Assembly: GCF_964218355.1 (NCBI RefSeq)
Contig: NZ_CAXPMC010000020.1
Span: 124,001-188,000, forward strand
Direction of reading: 5' to 3'
DNA length: 64,000 bases
Source of the DNA: Ferrovibrio sp964218355
GTDB taxonomy: Bacteria; Pseudomonadota; Alphaproteobacteria; Ferrovibrionales; Ferrovibrionaceae
A model generated the notes under the pieces. The model was not told the origin of the DNA and made no database searches. It saw only the letters and a list, made by a program, of their open reading frames with translations. Of the stretch, positions 42,661 through 51,350 are shown in pieces (position 1 is the first letter of the stretch; each line of letters begins with the position of its first letter). The translations under genes and the position numbers were made by a program.

Positions 42661-43779
42661 ATGTCATCGCCCCCCCTGCTGCTTGGCAACGAGATTTACC
42701 GGCATTCCACGCTGGGCGGTAAACACCCGCTCTCGATTCCGCGGGTTTCCACCATGCTGGACCTGGTGGGTGCGCTGGGCTGGCTCGCGCCCGGCCAGTA
42801 TGCCGAGAGCCGCCCGGCGCGGCCCGAGGAGCTGACGCGTTTCCATGTTCCGGATTATGTGGCGGCCGTGCAGGCGGCCGAACGGAGCCTGACGGTCAGC
42901 CCGGAGGATTCCCTGCGCTACAATCTCGGGCGTGGCGGCAACCCGGTCTACGCCAGCATGTTCCGCCGGCCGGCCACCGGGGTCGGCGGCAGCCTGATGG
43001 CGGCGGCGCTGCTGCTGGCGGAGGGCAGGATTATTCACAGTCCGGGTGGCGGCACGCATCACGGGCGGCCGGACCGGGCTTCCGGCTTCTGCTATTTCAA
43101 CGATCCGGTGCTGGCGATCCTGCATCTGCTGGATGGCGGTCTCTCCCGCGTGGCCTATGTCGATCTCGATGTCCACCATGGCGATGGCGTTGCCGATGCC
43201 TTTGCCGGTGACGACCGCGTGCTGGTGGTGTCGGTGCACGAGGCCGGGCGCTGGCCGCATACCGGACTGGCCGACGAGGAGGGCATCGGCAACCTGTTCA
43301 ACTACCCGGTTCCGCCGGGCATGAATGACAGCGAGATGGATGCACTGGTGGAAGGAGCCATCGGTCCGCTGGTCGAAAGCTTCCGCCCCGATGCGCTGGT
43401 GCTGCAATGCGGTGCCGATGCGCTGGCCGACGATCCGCTGGCAAAACAGGAATTGTCGAATCTGGCGCTGTGGCGGGCCGTGCGGGCGCTGAAGGGACTG
43501 TCGCCGCGCCTGTTGGTGCTGGGCGGCGGCGGCTATAATCCGTGGTCGGTGGCGCGTTGCTGGACCGGTATCTGGGCGGTGCTGAACGGCATCGGGATTC
43601 CGGACCGGCTGCCGGCACCGGCTGAGGCCCTGCTGCGCGGCCTGAACTGGAGCCGGGCCGCCGGTCGCAATCCGCCGGAGCACTGGTTCACCAGTCTGGC
43701 CGATACCGGACGTGACGGTCCCGTACGCGATGCGGTGCGGGCATTGGTTGGCCGCACGCGGGAAAGGATGAGGACATAG
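42661..43779 (+). CDS. Histone deacetylase family (AcuC-like) protein
   Basis: A 372-residue arginase/HDAC-fold amidohydrolase. Zinc and catalytic residues are His133-His134 in GGGTHHGRPD, Asp170 and His172 in YVDLDVHHGDGV, and the later GADALADDP segment with the third ligand. Bacterial members deacetylate acetyl-lysine proteins (AcuC) or acetylpolyamines; the substrate here is unknown. The next gene starts three bases after its stop. Confidence 0.92.
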   Translation: MSSPPLLLGNEIYRHSTLGGKHPLSIPRVSTMLDLVGALGWLAPGQYAESRPARPEELTRFHVPDYVAAVQAAERSLTVSPEDSLRYNLGRGGNPVYASMFRRPATGVGGSLMAAALLLAEGRIIHSPGGGTHHGRPDRASGFCYFNDPVLAILHLLDGGLSRVAYVDLDVHHGDGVADAFAGDDRVLVVSVHEAGRWPHTGLADEEGIGNLFNYPVPPGMNDSEMDALVEGAIGPLVESFRPDALVLQCGADALADDPLAKQELSNLALWRAVRALKGLSPRLLVLGGGGYNPWSVARCWTGIWAVLNGIGIPDRLPAPAEALLRGLNWSRAAGRNPPEHWFTSLADTGRDGPVRDAVRALVGRTRERMRT

Positions 43780-43782
43780 GAG

Positions 43783-44277
43783 ATGATGGATTTTGTCGGG
43801 ATGATGCGGCGCGGCCTGCTGGTGCTGATGCTGGTCTGCGGCGCGGCCCTGCCGGTTTCCGCCCAGCCGCAGCCGACCCTGCCGCAGAGCGATCTGGTGA
43901 TCGAGACGTCAAAGGGGCCACAAAAATTCCGCGTCGAACTGGCCGATACCGACGCGACCCGGTCGCGTGGCATGATGGGGCGGCGCAGCATGCCGCCGGA
44001 TGCCGGAATGCTGTTCGATTTCGGCCAGGAACTGCCGGCAACCTTCTGGATGAAAAACACCCTCATCCCGCTGGACATGCTGTTCATCCGGGCAGATGGC
44101 ACGATCCTTAACATCCACCAGCGGGCGATCCCCCATGACGAGACCGGCATCAGCTCCGCCGGCCCGGTACGCGGCGTGCTGGAACTGAATGGCGGCACCG
44201 CATCCCGGCTGGGCATCCGGCCCGGCGACCGGGTACGGCATGCGATCTTCGGGAGCAGCACCGCCACGAAGCGGTAA
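43783..44277 (+). CDS. DUF192 family exported protein
   Basis: A 164-residue protein with a signal peptide (residues 1-27) and a DUF192 domain. Conserved segments are VELADTDATRSRGMMGR, GMLFDFG, FWMKNTLIPLDMLFI and VLELNGGTASRLGI. The function of the family is unknown; it is widespread and often encoded near cold-shock or complex I genes. It is linked to the deacetylase gene and followed by tRNA-Pro. Confidence 0.92.
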   Translation: MMDFVGMMRRGLLVLMLVCGAALPVSAQPQPTLPQSDLVIETSKGPQKFRVELADTDATRSRGMMGRRSMPPDAGMLFDFGQELPATFWMKNTLIPLDMLFIRADGTILNIHQRAIPHDETGISSAGPVRGVLELNGGTASRLGIRPGDRVRHAIFGSSTATKR

Positions 44278-44369
44278 TCCGCGGTTTTCCGGGGCTGGCC
44301 TGCCGGTGCCGCTTCATGATAAACAGGCCCCGGATTTTCCGCTCGCCGGCTGGAGGGCGGAATCCGGCA

Positions 44370-44446
<77 letters not shown>

Positions 44447-44501
44447 GGGATTTACGGCAGTCAGGACAGCAGTCAGGGACAACGGCGGCAGGCAGGGCAG
44501 C

Positions 44502-44795
44502 ATGAAGGCGCGGATCTATCAACCGACCAAGACGGCGATGCAGTCGGGCAAGGCCCAGACCCGTAAATGGCGGCTCGAATACGATGCCGCCGGTACCCGC
44601 TTCGTCGAGCCGCTGATGGGCTGGACGGGGGCCCGCAGCACCCTGAGCCAGCTGGTCCTGTCCTTCGACAGCCGTGAGGCCGCGGAAGCCTATGCCAAGA
44701 AGCACGGCATCCCCTACGAGGTGGAAATGCCGCAGCCGCGCAAGGTGATCCGCAAGGCTTACGCCGACAACTTCGCGTTTACCAGAATTCGCTAA
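44502..44795 (+). CDS. NADH dehydrogenase NDUFS4-type accessory subunit
   Basis: A 97-residue homolog of the complex I 18-kDa subunit NDUFS4, found in mitochondria and alphaproteobacteria. The pattern ARIYQPTKTAMQSGKAQTRKW, the PLMGWTGARSTLSQLVLSF segment and EAYAKKHGIPYEV are characteristic. It stabilises the N-module of respiratory complex I. As usual in alphaproteobacteria it stands apart from the nuo operon; here it sits between two tRNA genes. ATG 44502 has AGGG upstream. Confidence 0.95.
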   Translation: MKARIYQPTKTAMQSGKAQTRKWRLEYDAAGTRFVEPLMGWTGARSTLSQLVLSFDSREAAEAYAKKHGIPYEVEMPQPRKVIRKAYADNFAFTRIR

Positions 44796-44864
44796 GCCTG
44801 CATCATGGCGGGGTGCCGCGGCGCGGCCGGCCTCGCTGGCAGCGGTGGCAGAATTTGCTCCGGG

Positions 44865-44941
44865 GTGCCCTTAGCTCAGTTGGATAGAGCAGCCGCCTTC
44901 TAAGCGGCAGGTCGGTGGTTCGAATCCACCAGGGCACGCCA
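44865..44941 (+). tRNA. tRNA-Arg(UCU)
   Basis: A 77-base tRNA with acceptor GTGCCCT (44865-44871) pairing with AGGGCAC (44931-44937), discriminator G and encoded CCA. The anticodon loop CTTCTAA gives UCU for AGA/AGG codons. The T-arm reads GGTTCGAATCC. Confidence 0.97.
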
Positions 44942-44951
44942 CTCAGCTGCA

Positions 44952-45830
44952 TCAGCGCGGCCGGGCGCAGCCCAGCACCGTCTGCACCCCGGTCTCGTCA
45001 CCGAAGGGCAGCAGCAGGCGCTGGTACCGGAACATCATCATCCGCTCGATGGCACCGATCCGGCGGTAATGCGGCACCCGCTGCCGGATCACCCGGTCAT
45101 AGGCAGGCTGCGCATAGCGCCGGTACAGGAAATGCTGCTCATCGACACAGCGGCCGACAACATCCATGCCAAGGCGGGCCGATAATGCCGCACCGACGAA
45201 GGAATAGCGCAGACGCGGTTTCGGCGGCTCGACATGCACGATGAACAGATGCCTCTCGACCGGGCCGCCGCTGCGGAGGTCCCAGTGGTTCAGGAATGCG
45301 TGCGGGGGCATCGCGTTCTGGCCGCGAGCCCGGTCCCAGATGTCGAACAGGGCCCGCATTTCCGGTGAGGCGTCATCCTGGAAAGCCTGCCCTTCGGCAG
45401 AGCGCAGCCAGGTCCGGCTTTTGTAGCTGCGGTCGCGCAGCAGCGCGCCGACGATTTTTTCCTGCAGCTGCTCGGGCGAGACCGGTTTCGCAAGATAGCC
45501 GCCCAAACCAGCCTCCTGGCCCCGCCTGACGGCCTCTTCAGCTGTGTCCCACGTGACCAGAATAAAGGTCAGTCCGGGCTGGTGCATCTGCAGTTGCCGG
45601 AACAGGGCAAGGCCGTCCATGTCCGGCAGATGCAGTTCGGACAGGACGAGATCGAGTGGCCCGCTGCAGGCCTGCTGCAGGTCTGCGGCCTCCTGCGCTG
45701 ACGCCGCGAACAGCAGATTGCGCACGCCAAGCTCCAGCAGAAACAGGCGCAGCAGATGCCGCGCATGGCTGTCGCTGTCCACAAGCAGGACGGTGAGGTC
45801 GCGGGGCAGTGTATCGGGGAGGGGCTTCAT
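44952..45830 (-). CDS. Receiver-PAS protein with Glu at the phospho-acceptor site
   Basis: A 292-residue protein. Residues 12-130 form a receiver domain with the acid residues Asp18/Asp20, Thr93 and Lys115 (YLAKPV), but the phospho-acceptor position is Glu65 (LVLSELHLPDMDG) instead of Asp. Residues about 150-290 resemble the PAS_5 domain found in alphaproteobacterial regulators. Such Glu-bearing receivers cannot be phosphorylated normally and may be locked in an active-like state. No kinase is adjacent. It ends beside tRNA-Arg. Confidence 0.85.
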   Translation of the reverse strand: MKPLPDTLPRDLTVLLVDSDSHARHLLRLFLLELGVRNLLFAASAQEAADLQQACSGPLDLVLSELHLPDMDGLALFRQLQMHQPGLTFILVTWDTAEEAVRRGQEAGLGGYLAKPVSPEQLQEKIVGALLRDRSYKSRTWLRSAEGQAFQDDASPEMRALFDIWDRARGQNAMPPHAFLNHWDLRSGGPVERHLFIVHVEPPKPRLRYSFVGAALSARLGMDVVGRCVDEQHFLYRRYAQPAYDRVIRQRVPHYRRIGAIERMMMFRYQRLLLPFGDETGVQTVLGCARPR

Positions 45831-45911
45831 GTGGGCAGGCGGCGCTGGCCAAGTCTGGAACGGGTATTATACGCCAGCGCGAAGGCCGTGGATGATGCGC
45901 GCCTTTCCTTT

Positions 45912-45950
45912 CCATAATGCTTTGGATAATAATGGAAAACACTATTATGG
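45912..45950. promoter_or_regulatory. AT-rich inverted repeat in divergent gap
   Basis: Between the receiver gene and the SDR gene, CCATAAT (45912-45918) and ATTATGG (45944-45950) form inverted arms 25 bases apart, with an internal ATAATAATGG. This may be an operator for either gene; the AT-rich stretch also likely holds a promoter. Confidence 0.4.
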
Positions 45951-46001
45951 CCGGTCCTGGATGCGGGACGGCCGACAAGGCCAGGTGGAGGATTCCCGGA
46001 T

Positions 46002-46757
46002 ATGACGACCAACAAGGTGGCGCTGGTGACCGGCGCCGGCAGTGGTATTGGCAAGGCTTCGGCACTGGCGCTGGCCAGGGCTGGCTACAATGTCGTGCTC
46101 GCCGGGCGCCGGCTCGAGCCGCTGGACACCGCCGCGCGTGAAGCCGAGAAGCACGGCGTGCGGGCGCTGGCGGTTTCAACCGATGTCGGCGATCCGGCCT
46201 CCGTCCGGTCGCTGTTCGCGAAGACGCGGCAGGCCTTCGGCCGGCTTGATGTCCTGTTCAACAATGCCGGCATGGGCACCCCGGCGATGCCGTTCGAGGA
46301 TATTTCCTACGAGCAGTGGAAAGCCGTGGTCGATGCGAACCTGACCGGCATGTTCCTGTGCAGCCAGGAAGCCTTCCGCATCATGAAGGACCAGACACCG
46401 CGCGGCGGCCGCATCATCAACAACGGATCGATCTCGGCCTATGCGCCGCGGCCTTTCTCGGCGCCCTATACCTCCACCAAACATGCCGTCAGCGGCCTTA
46501 CCAAAGCCTGCTCGCTGGATGGCCGCGCCTATGACATTGCCGTCGGCCAGATCGATATCGGCAATGCCGCGACCGAGATGACCGACCGGATGGCGAAGGG
46601 CGTGCTGCAGCCGGATGGTTCGACGCGCGTCGAACCCCGCATGGATGTGCAGCATGTGGCCGATGCCGTGGTGCAGATGGCGGGCCTGCCGCTGGAAACC
46701 AACATCCTGTTCATGACGGTGATGGCCACCAAGATGCCGTTTGTCGGCCGCGGCTGA
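46002..46757 (+). CDS. Short-chain dehydrogenase/reductase
   Basis: A 251-residue classical SDR. The NAD(P) motif is VTGAGSGIGKASAL near residue 8, NNAG is at LFNNAGMG, and the catalytic triad is Ser in NNGSISAYAPR plus YTSTK. It resembles uncharacterised oxidoreductases acting on small ketones or alcohols. It converges on the ureohydrolase gene with two bases between stops. The substrate is not predictable. Confidence 0.92.
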   Translation: MTTNKVALVTGAGSGIGKASALALARAGYNVVLAGRRLEPLDTAAREAEKHGVRALAVSTDVGDPASVRSLFAKTRQAFGRLDVLFNNAGMGTPAMPFEDISYEQWKAVVDANLTGMFLCSQEAFRIMKDQTPRGGRIINNGSISAYAPRPFSAPYTSTKHAVSGLTKACSLDGRAYDIAVGQIDIGNAATEMTDRMAKGVLQPDGSTRVEPRMDVQHVADAVVQMAGLPLETNILFMTVMATKMPFVGRG

Positions 46758-46759
46758 GG

Positions 46760-47818
46760 CTAACCCCCTGCGGCGGCCCGGCGGCGATCCAGGGCCGCGC
46801 GGGCAAGGCAGAAGATCGTGAACAGCATCTGCGCGCCGGCCTGGGCTGTATTCGTCGTGCCGTCATACTGGGGGGCCACCTCGACGACATCGCCGCCGAT
46901 CACATCGAGACCGATCAGGCCGCGCAGGATGGCCAGTGCCTCCGCCGTGGACAGGCCACCGACTTCCGGCGTGCCGGTACCGGGGGCGAAGGCGGGATCA
47001 AGGCCGTCGACATCGAAGGAGACGTAGACCGGACCGCTGCCGACCACGGTCCGGGCTTTCGCGATAACCGCCGGAATGCCCAGCATGGCGACCTCCTCGG
47101 CATGGATCACGGTCATGCCGGACTCGTAGGAGAATTCCCAGAGATATTCGGCGCCGCCGCGAATGCCGATCTGGATGGTTCGCTCGGGGTCGAGCACGCC
47201 GTCCAGTACCGCCATGCGGAACGGGCCGCCATGATGGAATTTCGAGCCTTCATAGGGCCCGGACGTGTCGCAATGAGCATCGATATGCACGAGCCCGACC
47301 GGCTCTTTCGCGCCAAGCGCCCTGAGGATGGGCCAGGTGACGGAATGGTCGCCGCCAACCGACAGTGGAATCACGCCGGCGGCGGCAATGCGGGCATAGA
47401 ATGCTGCGATGTCCTGGTGGCAGTCCTCCAGGCTGAAGCGGCTGCGGAAGGGCACATCGCCGATATCGGCGGCGCGGCAGCCAAGCGCGGGAGCCATTTT
47501 CAGGGCATGCTCGTATGGTCCGATTCGCTCGACCGCCCGCACGGCGCGCGGCCCGAGGCGGGCCCCGGCCCGGTTGGTGACACCGAGGTCCATCGGCAGG
47601 CCGATGCAGGCGATATCGAGATCGGCGAAGGCCGTTGCGGCCGCCTCGGGCCGGTATGGCAGGCCCATGAAAGTGGCCACATCGGAAAAGGGCCATTTCC
47701 GGCGATCACCATCACTGAACTGCTGACTGGCCACGGCGCGAAATGCCGGATCATGGATGTCGCTGCCGCTGTTGTCCGCGTATCGGGCCCGGAGTGCGTC
47801 GAGTTTGGTTTTGTCCAT
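46760..47818 (-). CDS. Agmatinase / ureohydrolase family enzyme
   Basis: A 352-residue manganese ureohydrolase. Metal motifs are GGDHSVTWP (His158), HIDAHCDT (Asp180, His182, Asp184) and SFDVDGLDPAFAPGTGTPE (Asp269, Asp271). It cleaves a guanidino compound to urea, most likely agmatine or a guanidino acid; the family includes guanidinobutyrase and guanidinopropionase. ATG 47818 opens the conserved domain; an extended frame to 48115 is rejected. No strong ribosome-binding site is visible. Confidence 0.9.
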   Translation of the reverse strand: MDKTKLDALRARYADNSGSDIHDPAFRAVASQQFSDGDRRKWPFSDVATFMGLPYRPEAAATAFADLDIACIGLPMDLGVTNRAGARLGPRAVRAVERIGPYEHALKMAPALGCRAADIGDVPFRSRFSLEDCHQDIAAFYARIAAAGVIPLSVGGDHSVTWPILRALGAKEPVGLVHIDAHCDTSGPYEGSKFHHGGPFRMAVLDGVLDPERTIQIGIRGGAEYLWEFSYESGMTVIHAEEVAMLGIPAVIAKARTVVGSGPVYVSFDVDGLDPAFAPGTGTPEVGGLSTAEALAILRGLIGLDVIGGDVVEVAPQYDGTTNTAQAGAQMLFTIFCLARAALDRRRAAAGG

Positions 47819-47952
47819 CGTGATATAAGGTAACCCTTTGATCAGGGCGGGAACCCGCCATTTGGATAGGTTGGCGAAAGTGTAGCCGGAGTCTAAAACT
47901 TTTGCTCGCGGGACGGCCGAACCGGCCCCCCGCGCCAGAGAGGAGGCGGGCC

Positions 47953-48276
47953 GTGGCCGATGCGATCGGGCAGATGCGGGAGGAAATCCGCAGGCACCAG
48001 GAGGAAAAGGCCCGGCTTGAGGCAGAGGCCGGGGCTCTGGCGAAAAGGCGGCCTCAGCTTGATGCGGCCATTCTCGACGTCCAGGCCAAATTGCGGGCCG
48101 CCAAGGGCCCGTCACCGGAATTGCAGGCGGCGCTGCGCAACGCCAGGGAGGCCGCCCAGGGTGCCGCAGCCGGCATGCAAAGTATCCGAGTCAAGGCCGC
48201 AGAGCTCAGCGGGAAGATTGCAGAGCTGGAGAAAAACATTAAAATCGTTGAAGATTTCATGCGACCAAAGCAGTAG
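47953..48276 (+). CDS. Short coiled-coil protein
   Basis: A 107-residue protein that is almost wholly coiled coil, from REEIRRHQEEKARLEAE to AELSGKIAELEKNIKIVED. GTG 47953 has AGGAGG six bases upstream, a strong site that decides the start; an upstream frame to 47902 is possible but unsupported. It is followed 37 bases later by a pentapeptide-repeat gene, so the two are probably an operon. The function is unknown. Confidence 0.7.
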   Translation: MADAIGQMREEIRRHQEEKARLEAEAGALAKRRPQLDAAILDVQAKLRAAKGPSPELQAALRNAREAAQGAAAGMQSIRVKAAELSGKIAELEKNIKIVEDFMRPKQ

Positions 48277-48313
48277 GCGGCGGGCGCGGGCGACAGAGGG
48301 GGAGAGGGGCAGA

Positions 48314-49579
48314 ATGAACCCCATGGAAGTTGAACGGATGCTGGCGCGCCATCGCGAATGGCTGCTCAAGCGTCCTCGTGGTGCCCGTCTGAACCTGTCG
48401 CTGGCCGACCTGCAGGGCTACGATTTTTCCGGTGCCGATCTGCGGGCCGCCAAGCTTTCCGGCGCAAACCTTGCCCGGGCCGTCCTGGTGGGCACCAATC
48501 TTTCGGAAGCCGATCTTTTCGCCGCCAATCTCGAGCGGGCAGACCTGTCGAAGGCGATCCTGACCAAGGCGGACCTGCGCGGTGCCTCGATGCGCGGGGC
48601 AACGCTGGCCGGCGCCCAGCTCATGGGGGTCGATTTCCGCGGCGGCGCGCTGATGCAGGCATCCGACAATGGTGTCGGTTTCGGCGGCCCTGATTCCGAT
48701 GGCAAGAAGCCGAAAGCCAACACATCCGGCGCCGATCTGGCGGAAGCCAATCTGCGCGGCTCGAATCTCAGCGGCTCGAACATGAACGGCGTCAATCTCT
48801 CCGGCGCAAACCTGTCACGGGCGAACCTGACAAAAGTTACGCTGCGCAAGGCCAACCTGGCCGGCGCAGATCTGAAGGGAGCCTGCCTGCGAGGCGTCGA
48901 CCTGTCGCTGTCGCTGATCGACGGGGCCGATTTCCAGGGGGCCGACCTGAAGGGCGCTGTGCTTGAAGACGTCGATATGGATTCGGCGAACTTTGCCGGT
49001 GCCGAACTGTTCGTCGATGTGTCGAGCTTCGGCGATACGGTCGCCTCGATCCTTCAGGAGCATGAAAAGTGGATCAAGACCGATGGCCATGAAGGCACCC
49101 GTGCCGATCTGGCCGGTCTGAACATGGAACGCATCGATCTGGCCGGAAAAGACCTGAGCGGCGCGAACATGAAGGGTGCCAAACTGGCCGGTGCCAAGCT
49201 GCAGAATGCAACGCTGGTGATGACCGACCTGTCGGAAGCCGACCTGACCGGTGCGAATCTGATCGGCGCCCTTGCCAATGGCGTGAACATGGCGCGGGCC
49301 ATCCTGAACAAGGCGGTCCTGCAGCGTGCCCAGCTCGGTCAGGTGCCGCTGCGAGGTCCGGATGGCAAGCCGATCGGGCGTTTCTGGTCCGCCAGCCTGG
49401 CGGCGGCAGAGGCGGCAGAGGCCGACTTCTCGGATGCCCTGCTCAAGGGGGCAAACCTGATCGACGCCAAGCTGACCAAGGCGCGGCTGATCAACGCCAA
49501 CCTGAGTGATGCCAAGATGGTCAATACCGATCTCGAAGGGGCCGACCTGACCGGCGCCAAACTGCCGACGGCGAGCTGA
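48314..49579 (+). CDS. Pentapeptide-repeat protein
   Basis: A 421-residue protein built of A(D/N)LxX pentapeptide repeats in two blocks: residues about 30-105 and 135-235, then 275-415, giving a right-handed square beta helix. A glycine- and lysine-rich spacer (GGPDSDGKKPK) lies near residue 125, and a non-repeat segment with VASILQEHEKWIKT lies near residues 240-255. The family often binds partners or DNA gyrase-like surfaces, but the role here is unknown. ATG 48314 is preceded by a GGGGAGAGGGG tract. Confidence 0.92.
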   Translation: MNPMEVERMLARHREWLLKRPRGARLNLSLADLQGYDFSGADLRAAKLSGANLARAVLVGTNLSEADLFAANLERADLSKAILTKADLRGASMRGATLAGAQLMGVDFRGGALMQASDNGVGFGGPDSDGKKPKANTSGADLAEANLRGSNLSGSNMNGVNLSGANLSRANLTKVTLRKANLAGADLKGACLRGVDLSLSLIDGADFQGADLKGAVLEDVDMDSANFAGAELFVDVSSFGDTVASILQEHEKWIKTDGHEGTRADLAGLNMERIDLAGKDLSGANMKGAKLAGAKLQNATLVMTDLSEADLTGANLIGALANGVNMARAILNKAVLQRAQLGQVPLRGPDGKPIGRFWSASLAAAEAAEADFSDALLKGANLIDAKLTKARLINANLSDAKMVNTDLEGADLTGAKLPTAS

Positions 49580-49587
49580 AACGAAAA

Positions 49588-49612
49588 ACGGGCTGAAGAA
49601 CGTTCAGCCCGT
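49588..49612 (-). terminator. Terminator between convergent genes
   Basis: A 10-base-pair perfect stem, ACGGGCTGAA / TTCAGCCCGT, with a five-base loop. On the minus strand the stem is followed by TTTTTCGTTT, so it terminates the 49629 gene; it also lies nine bases after the pentapeptide gene stop and could serve both directions. Confidence 0.8.
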
Positions 49613-49628
49613 CGCCTTCCGGTTTGTT

Positions 49629-50819
49629 TCAGTCTTCCATATTGCGGGCGCGTTCCATGCGCATCCGGCCGGCATGATCGACCTGTTCCTTGTAGGCTTC
49701 GGGCGCAAACGCCATCAGCTTGTGGTTCAGGTTGCGCGACATCTGCCATTCCTTTTTCGGCTCGCTTTTGCTCAGCAGGGCCTTGGATGCCAGATTGGAC
49801 AGGATGCGCTCCCACAGGGTATCGGTGCAGCAGGGCAGCCGGCCTTCACCCAGCAGGCGATTCAACTTTTCGAGCAGCGGATCCGGACGGGCCGGCATCT
49901 CCAGCTTGCCGCCGGACAACTCGGCAAGAGCAATCAGTGCTTCCGACAGGTTGGTACGCGGCCCGAGCAGGTCCTGGATCAGCGAGGTTGAATCCAGGCA
50001 GGAAGCGGCGATCTCATCCATCAGGCCGGCGGTGGCAGGCTGCGGCCGCTCGATCATGTCGGTCAGCGCCACATCGAGACGGCCGGCATAGCTCGACAGG
50101 GTCTGTGTGACCTTGGTCATCTGGAAGAAAAACAGGAAGCGGAGCTGTTCTTCCGGCAATTTCCTGGCGTCCAGCTTTTCATACAGGGCGGCGAAATTGT
50201 TGTTCTCGAATGCCGGCAATCCCTTTTCCGCCATGGCATCGCGAACAAGCTGCATCTGTTTGTCGAACAGCGCCTCAAGCTTTTTGCTGCGCTCGCTCTG
50301 GCTCGGCTGGCCAGGCTGCGTCTGTGCGCCGGCAAGGGCATAGATACCGGCCCGCATGAAACTGCTCATGTCGTTGAGCTTGCGGAAATGCTGGGGGGAA
50401 TGGATCAGTTCGATGCCGGTGGCATTCTGCTTGTCGAGAAACTCGCGAAAGACCGTACCGATCGCTTTGGCGGCCTGTCGGGAAGACAGGTCATGCGGTG
50501 CGGTGCAGAGCGGGAACTGGCCCTTGAAGGGCCGGGTGGTCATGGCTTTCGGCTTGTTGGATGCCGTCTTGGCGAATATCTCGGACTGGGTGGCAAAGCC
50601 GTCATCGCGTGCGCGGGAGCGCAGCACCTTGACGGCAGTAAAATCGCCCATATTGAGCAGCGCATTGGCCTGAGCGATTGCCGATTTTTCAAGCTGCTCA
50701 TTGGCATGCTTGGTCATGCCGGCCTCACCCTCGAGGCGTTTGTCGAGACGCCAGCGGCCATCGACCTGAACGTAAATCTCGTAGGCATAAGCCCGTGAAC
50801 CAAACATAGAACCGAACAT
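49629..50819 (-). CDS. Hypothetical protein (396 aa)
   Basis: A 396-residue protein that I do not recognise. It starts MFGSMFGSRAYAYEIYVQVD, then is mostly helical, with a FFFQMTKVTQTLSSYAGRLD segment near residue 235 and a basic tail. No signal peptide or membrane helix is evident, suggesting a cytoplasmic or peripheral role. ATG 50819 is chosen over the TTG at 50840. Its neighbours, a coiled-coil, a pentapeptide-repeat and another unknown gene, may form a functional module. Confidence 0.7.
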   Translation of the reverse strand: MFGSMFGSRAYAYEIYVQVDGRWRLDKRLEGEAGMTKHANEQLEKSAIAQANALLNMGDFTAVKVLRSRARDDGFATQSEIFAKTASNKPKAMTTRPFKGQFPLCTAPHDLSSRQAAKAIGTVFREFLDKQNATGIELIHSPQHFRKLNDMSSFMRAGIYALAGAQTQPGQPSQSERSKKLEALFDKQMQLVRDAMAEKGLPAFENNNFAALYEKLDARKLPEEQLRFLFFFQMTKVTQTLSSYAGRLDVALTDMIERPQPATAGLMDEIAASCLDSTSLIQDLLGPRTNLSEALIALAELSGGKLEMPARPDPLLEKLNRLLGEGRLPCCTDTLWERILSNLASKALLSKSEPKKEWQMSRNLNHKLMAFAPEAYKEQVDHAGRMRMERARNMED

Positions 50820-50921
50820 CGCGTATTTCCCCGGATACAAATCGTTGTTTTATTACGGTGGCAGACCGTCGAAGCACCTCAGTTTACGCCGGGTGCGGGT
50901 CAAGATTGCAAGCAGTAATCA

Positions 50922-51350
50922 CTATTCGATATGGGGTTGCCGAGCCCGCTCCGGCTGGGCCCGCTGTTCGATGGTCTGCAGCTGTTTGGCAAATCGTTCA
51001 AAGGCCTGGGCGACGGACAGAACGAATTGACGCTGCTGGGGATCCGGCATCTCAAGGGCCGCCTCGGCAAAGCGGCGCGCCTGATGGCGGGCCAGGCCGG
51101 CAGCATCCCGGAAGGCGTCGACACGTACCTGCTCGAATGTAGACAGGATACAGTCCCGGGTAATGCCTTCTTCCATGGTCTTGAAGGAGGCTTCCTTGAC
51201 CATGCCATCTTTCAGGAGATCGAAAACCAGAAGCGTCTCTTCGGAAATCCGGCTGATAATGCCATCGACGCGTTCACGGTCGCGCGGAGAGGGGGCAAGC
51301 GCCGGGGTGGGCGGCGCCTTGCGGGCTCGTTTGACGACACTGCGCCACAT
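50922..51350 (-). CDS. Hypothetical helical protein
   Basis: About 142 residues, mostly helical and charged, opening MWRSVVKRARKAPPTPALAP. It contains SRISEETLLVFDLLKDGMVK and EALFR-like helices but no recognised domain. The start is uncertain: ATG 51350 has AGGA a few bases upstream, and ATG 51395 would add 15 residues. It lies upstream of the 49629 gene on the same strand with a 102-base gap, so they may be co-transcribed. Confidence 0.6.
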   Translation of the reverse strand: MWRSVVKRARKAPPTPALAPSPRDRERVDGIISRISEETLLVFDLLKDGMVKEASFKTMEEGITRDCILSTFEQVRVDAFRDAAGLARHQARRFAEAALEMPDPQQRQFVLSVAQAFERFAKQLQTIEQRAQPERARQPHIE

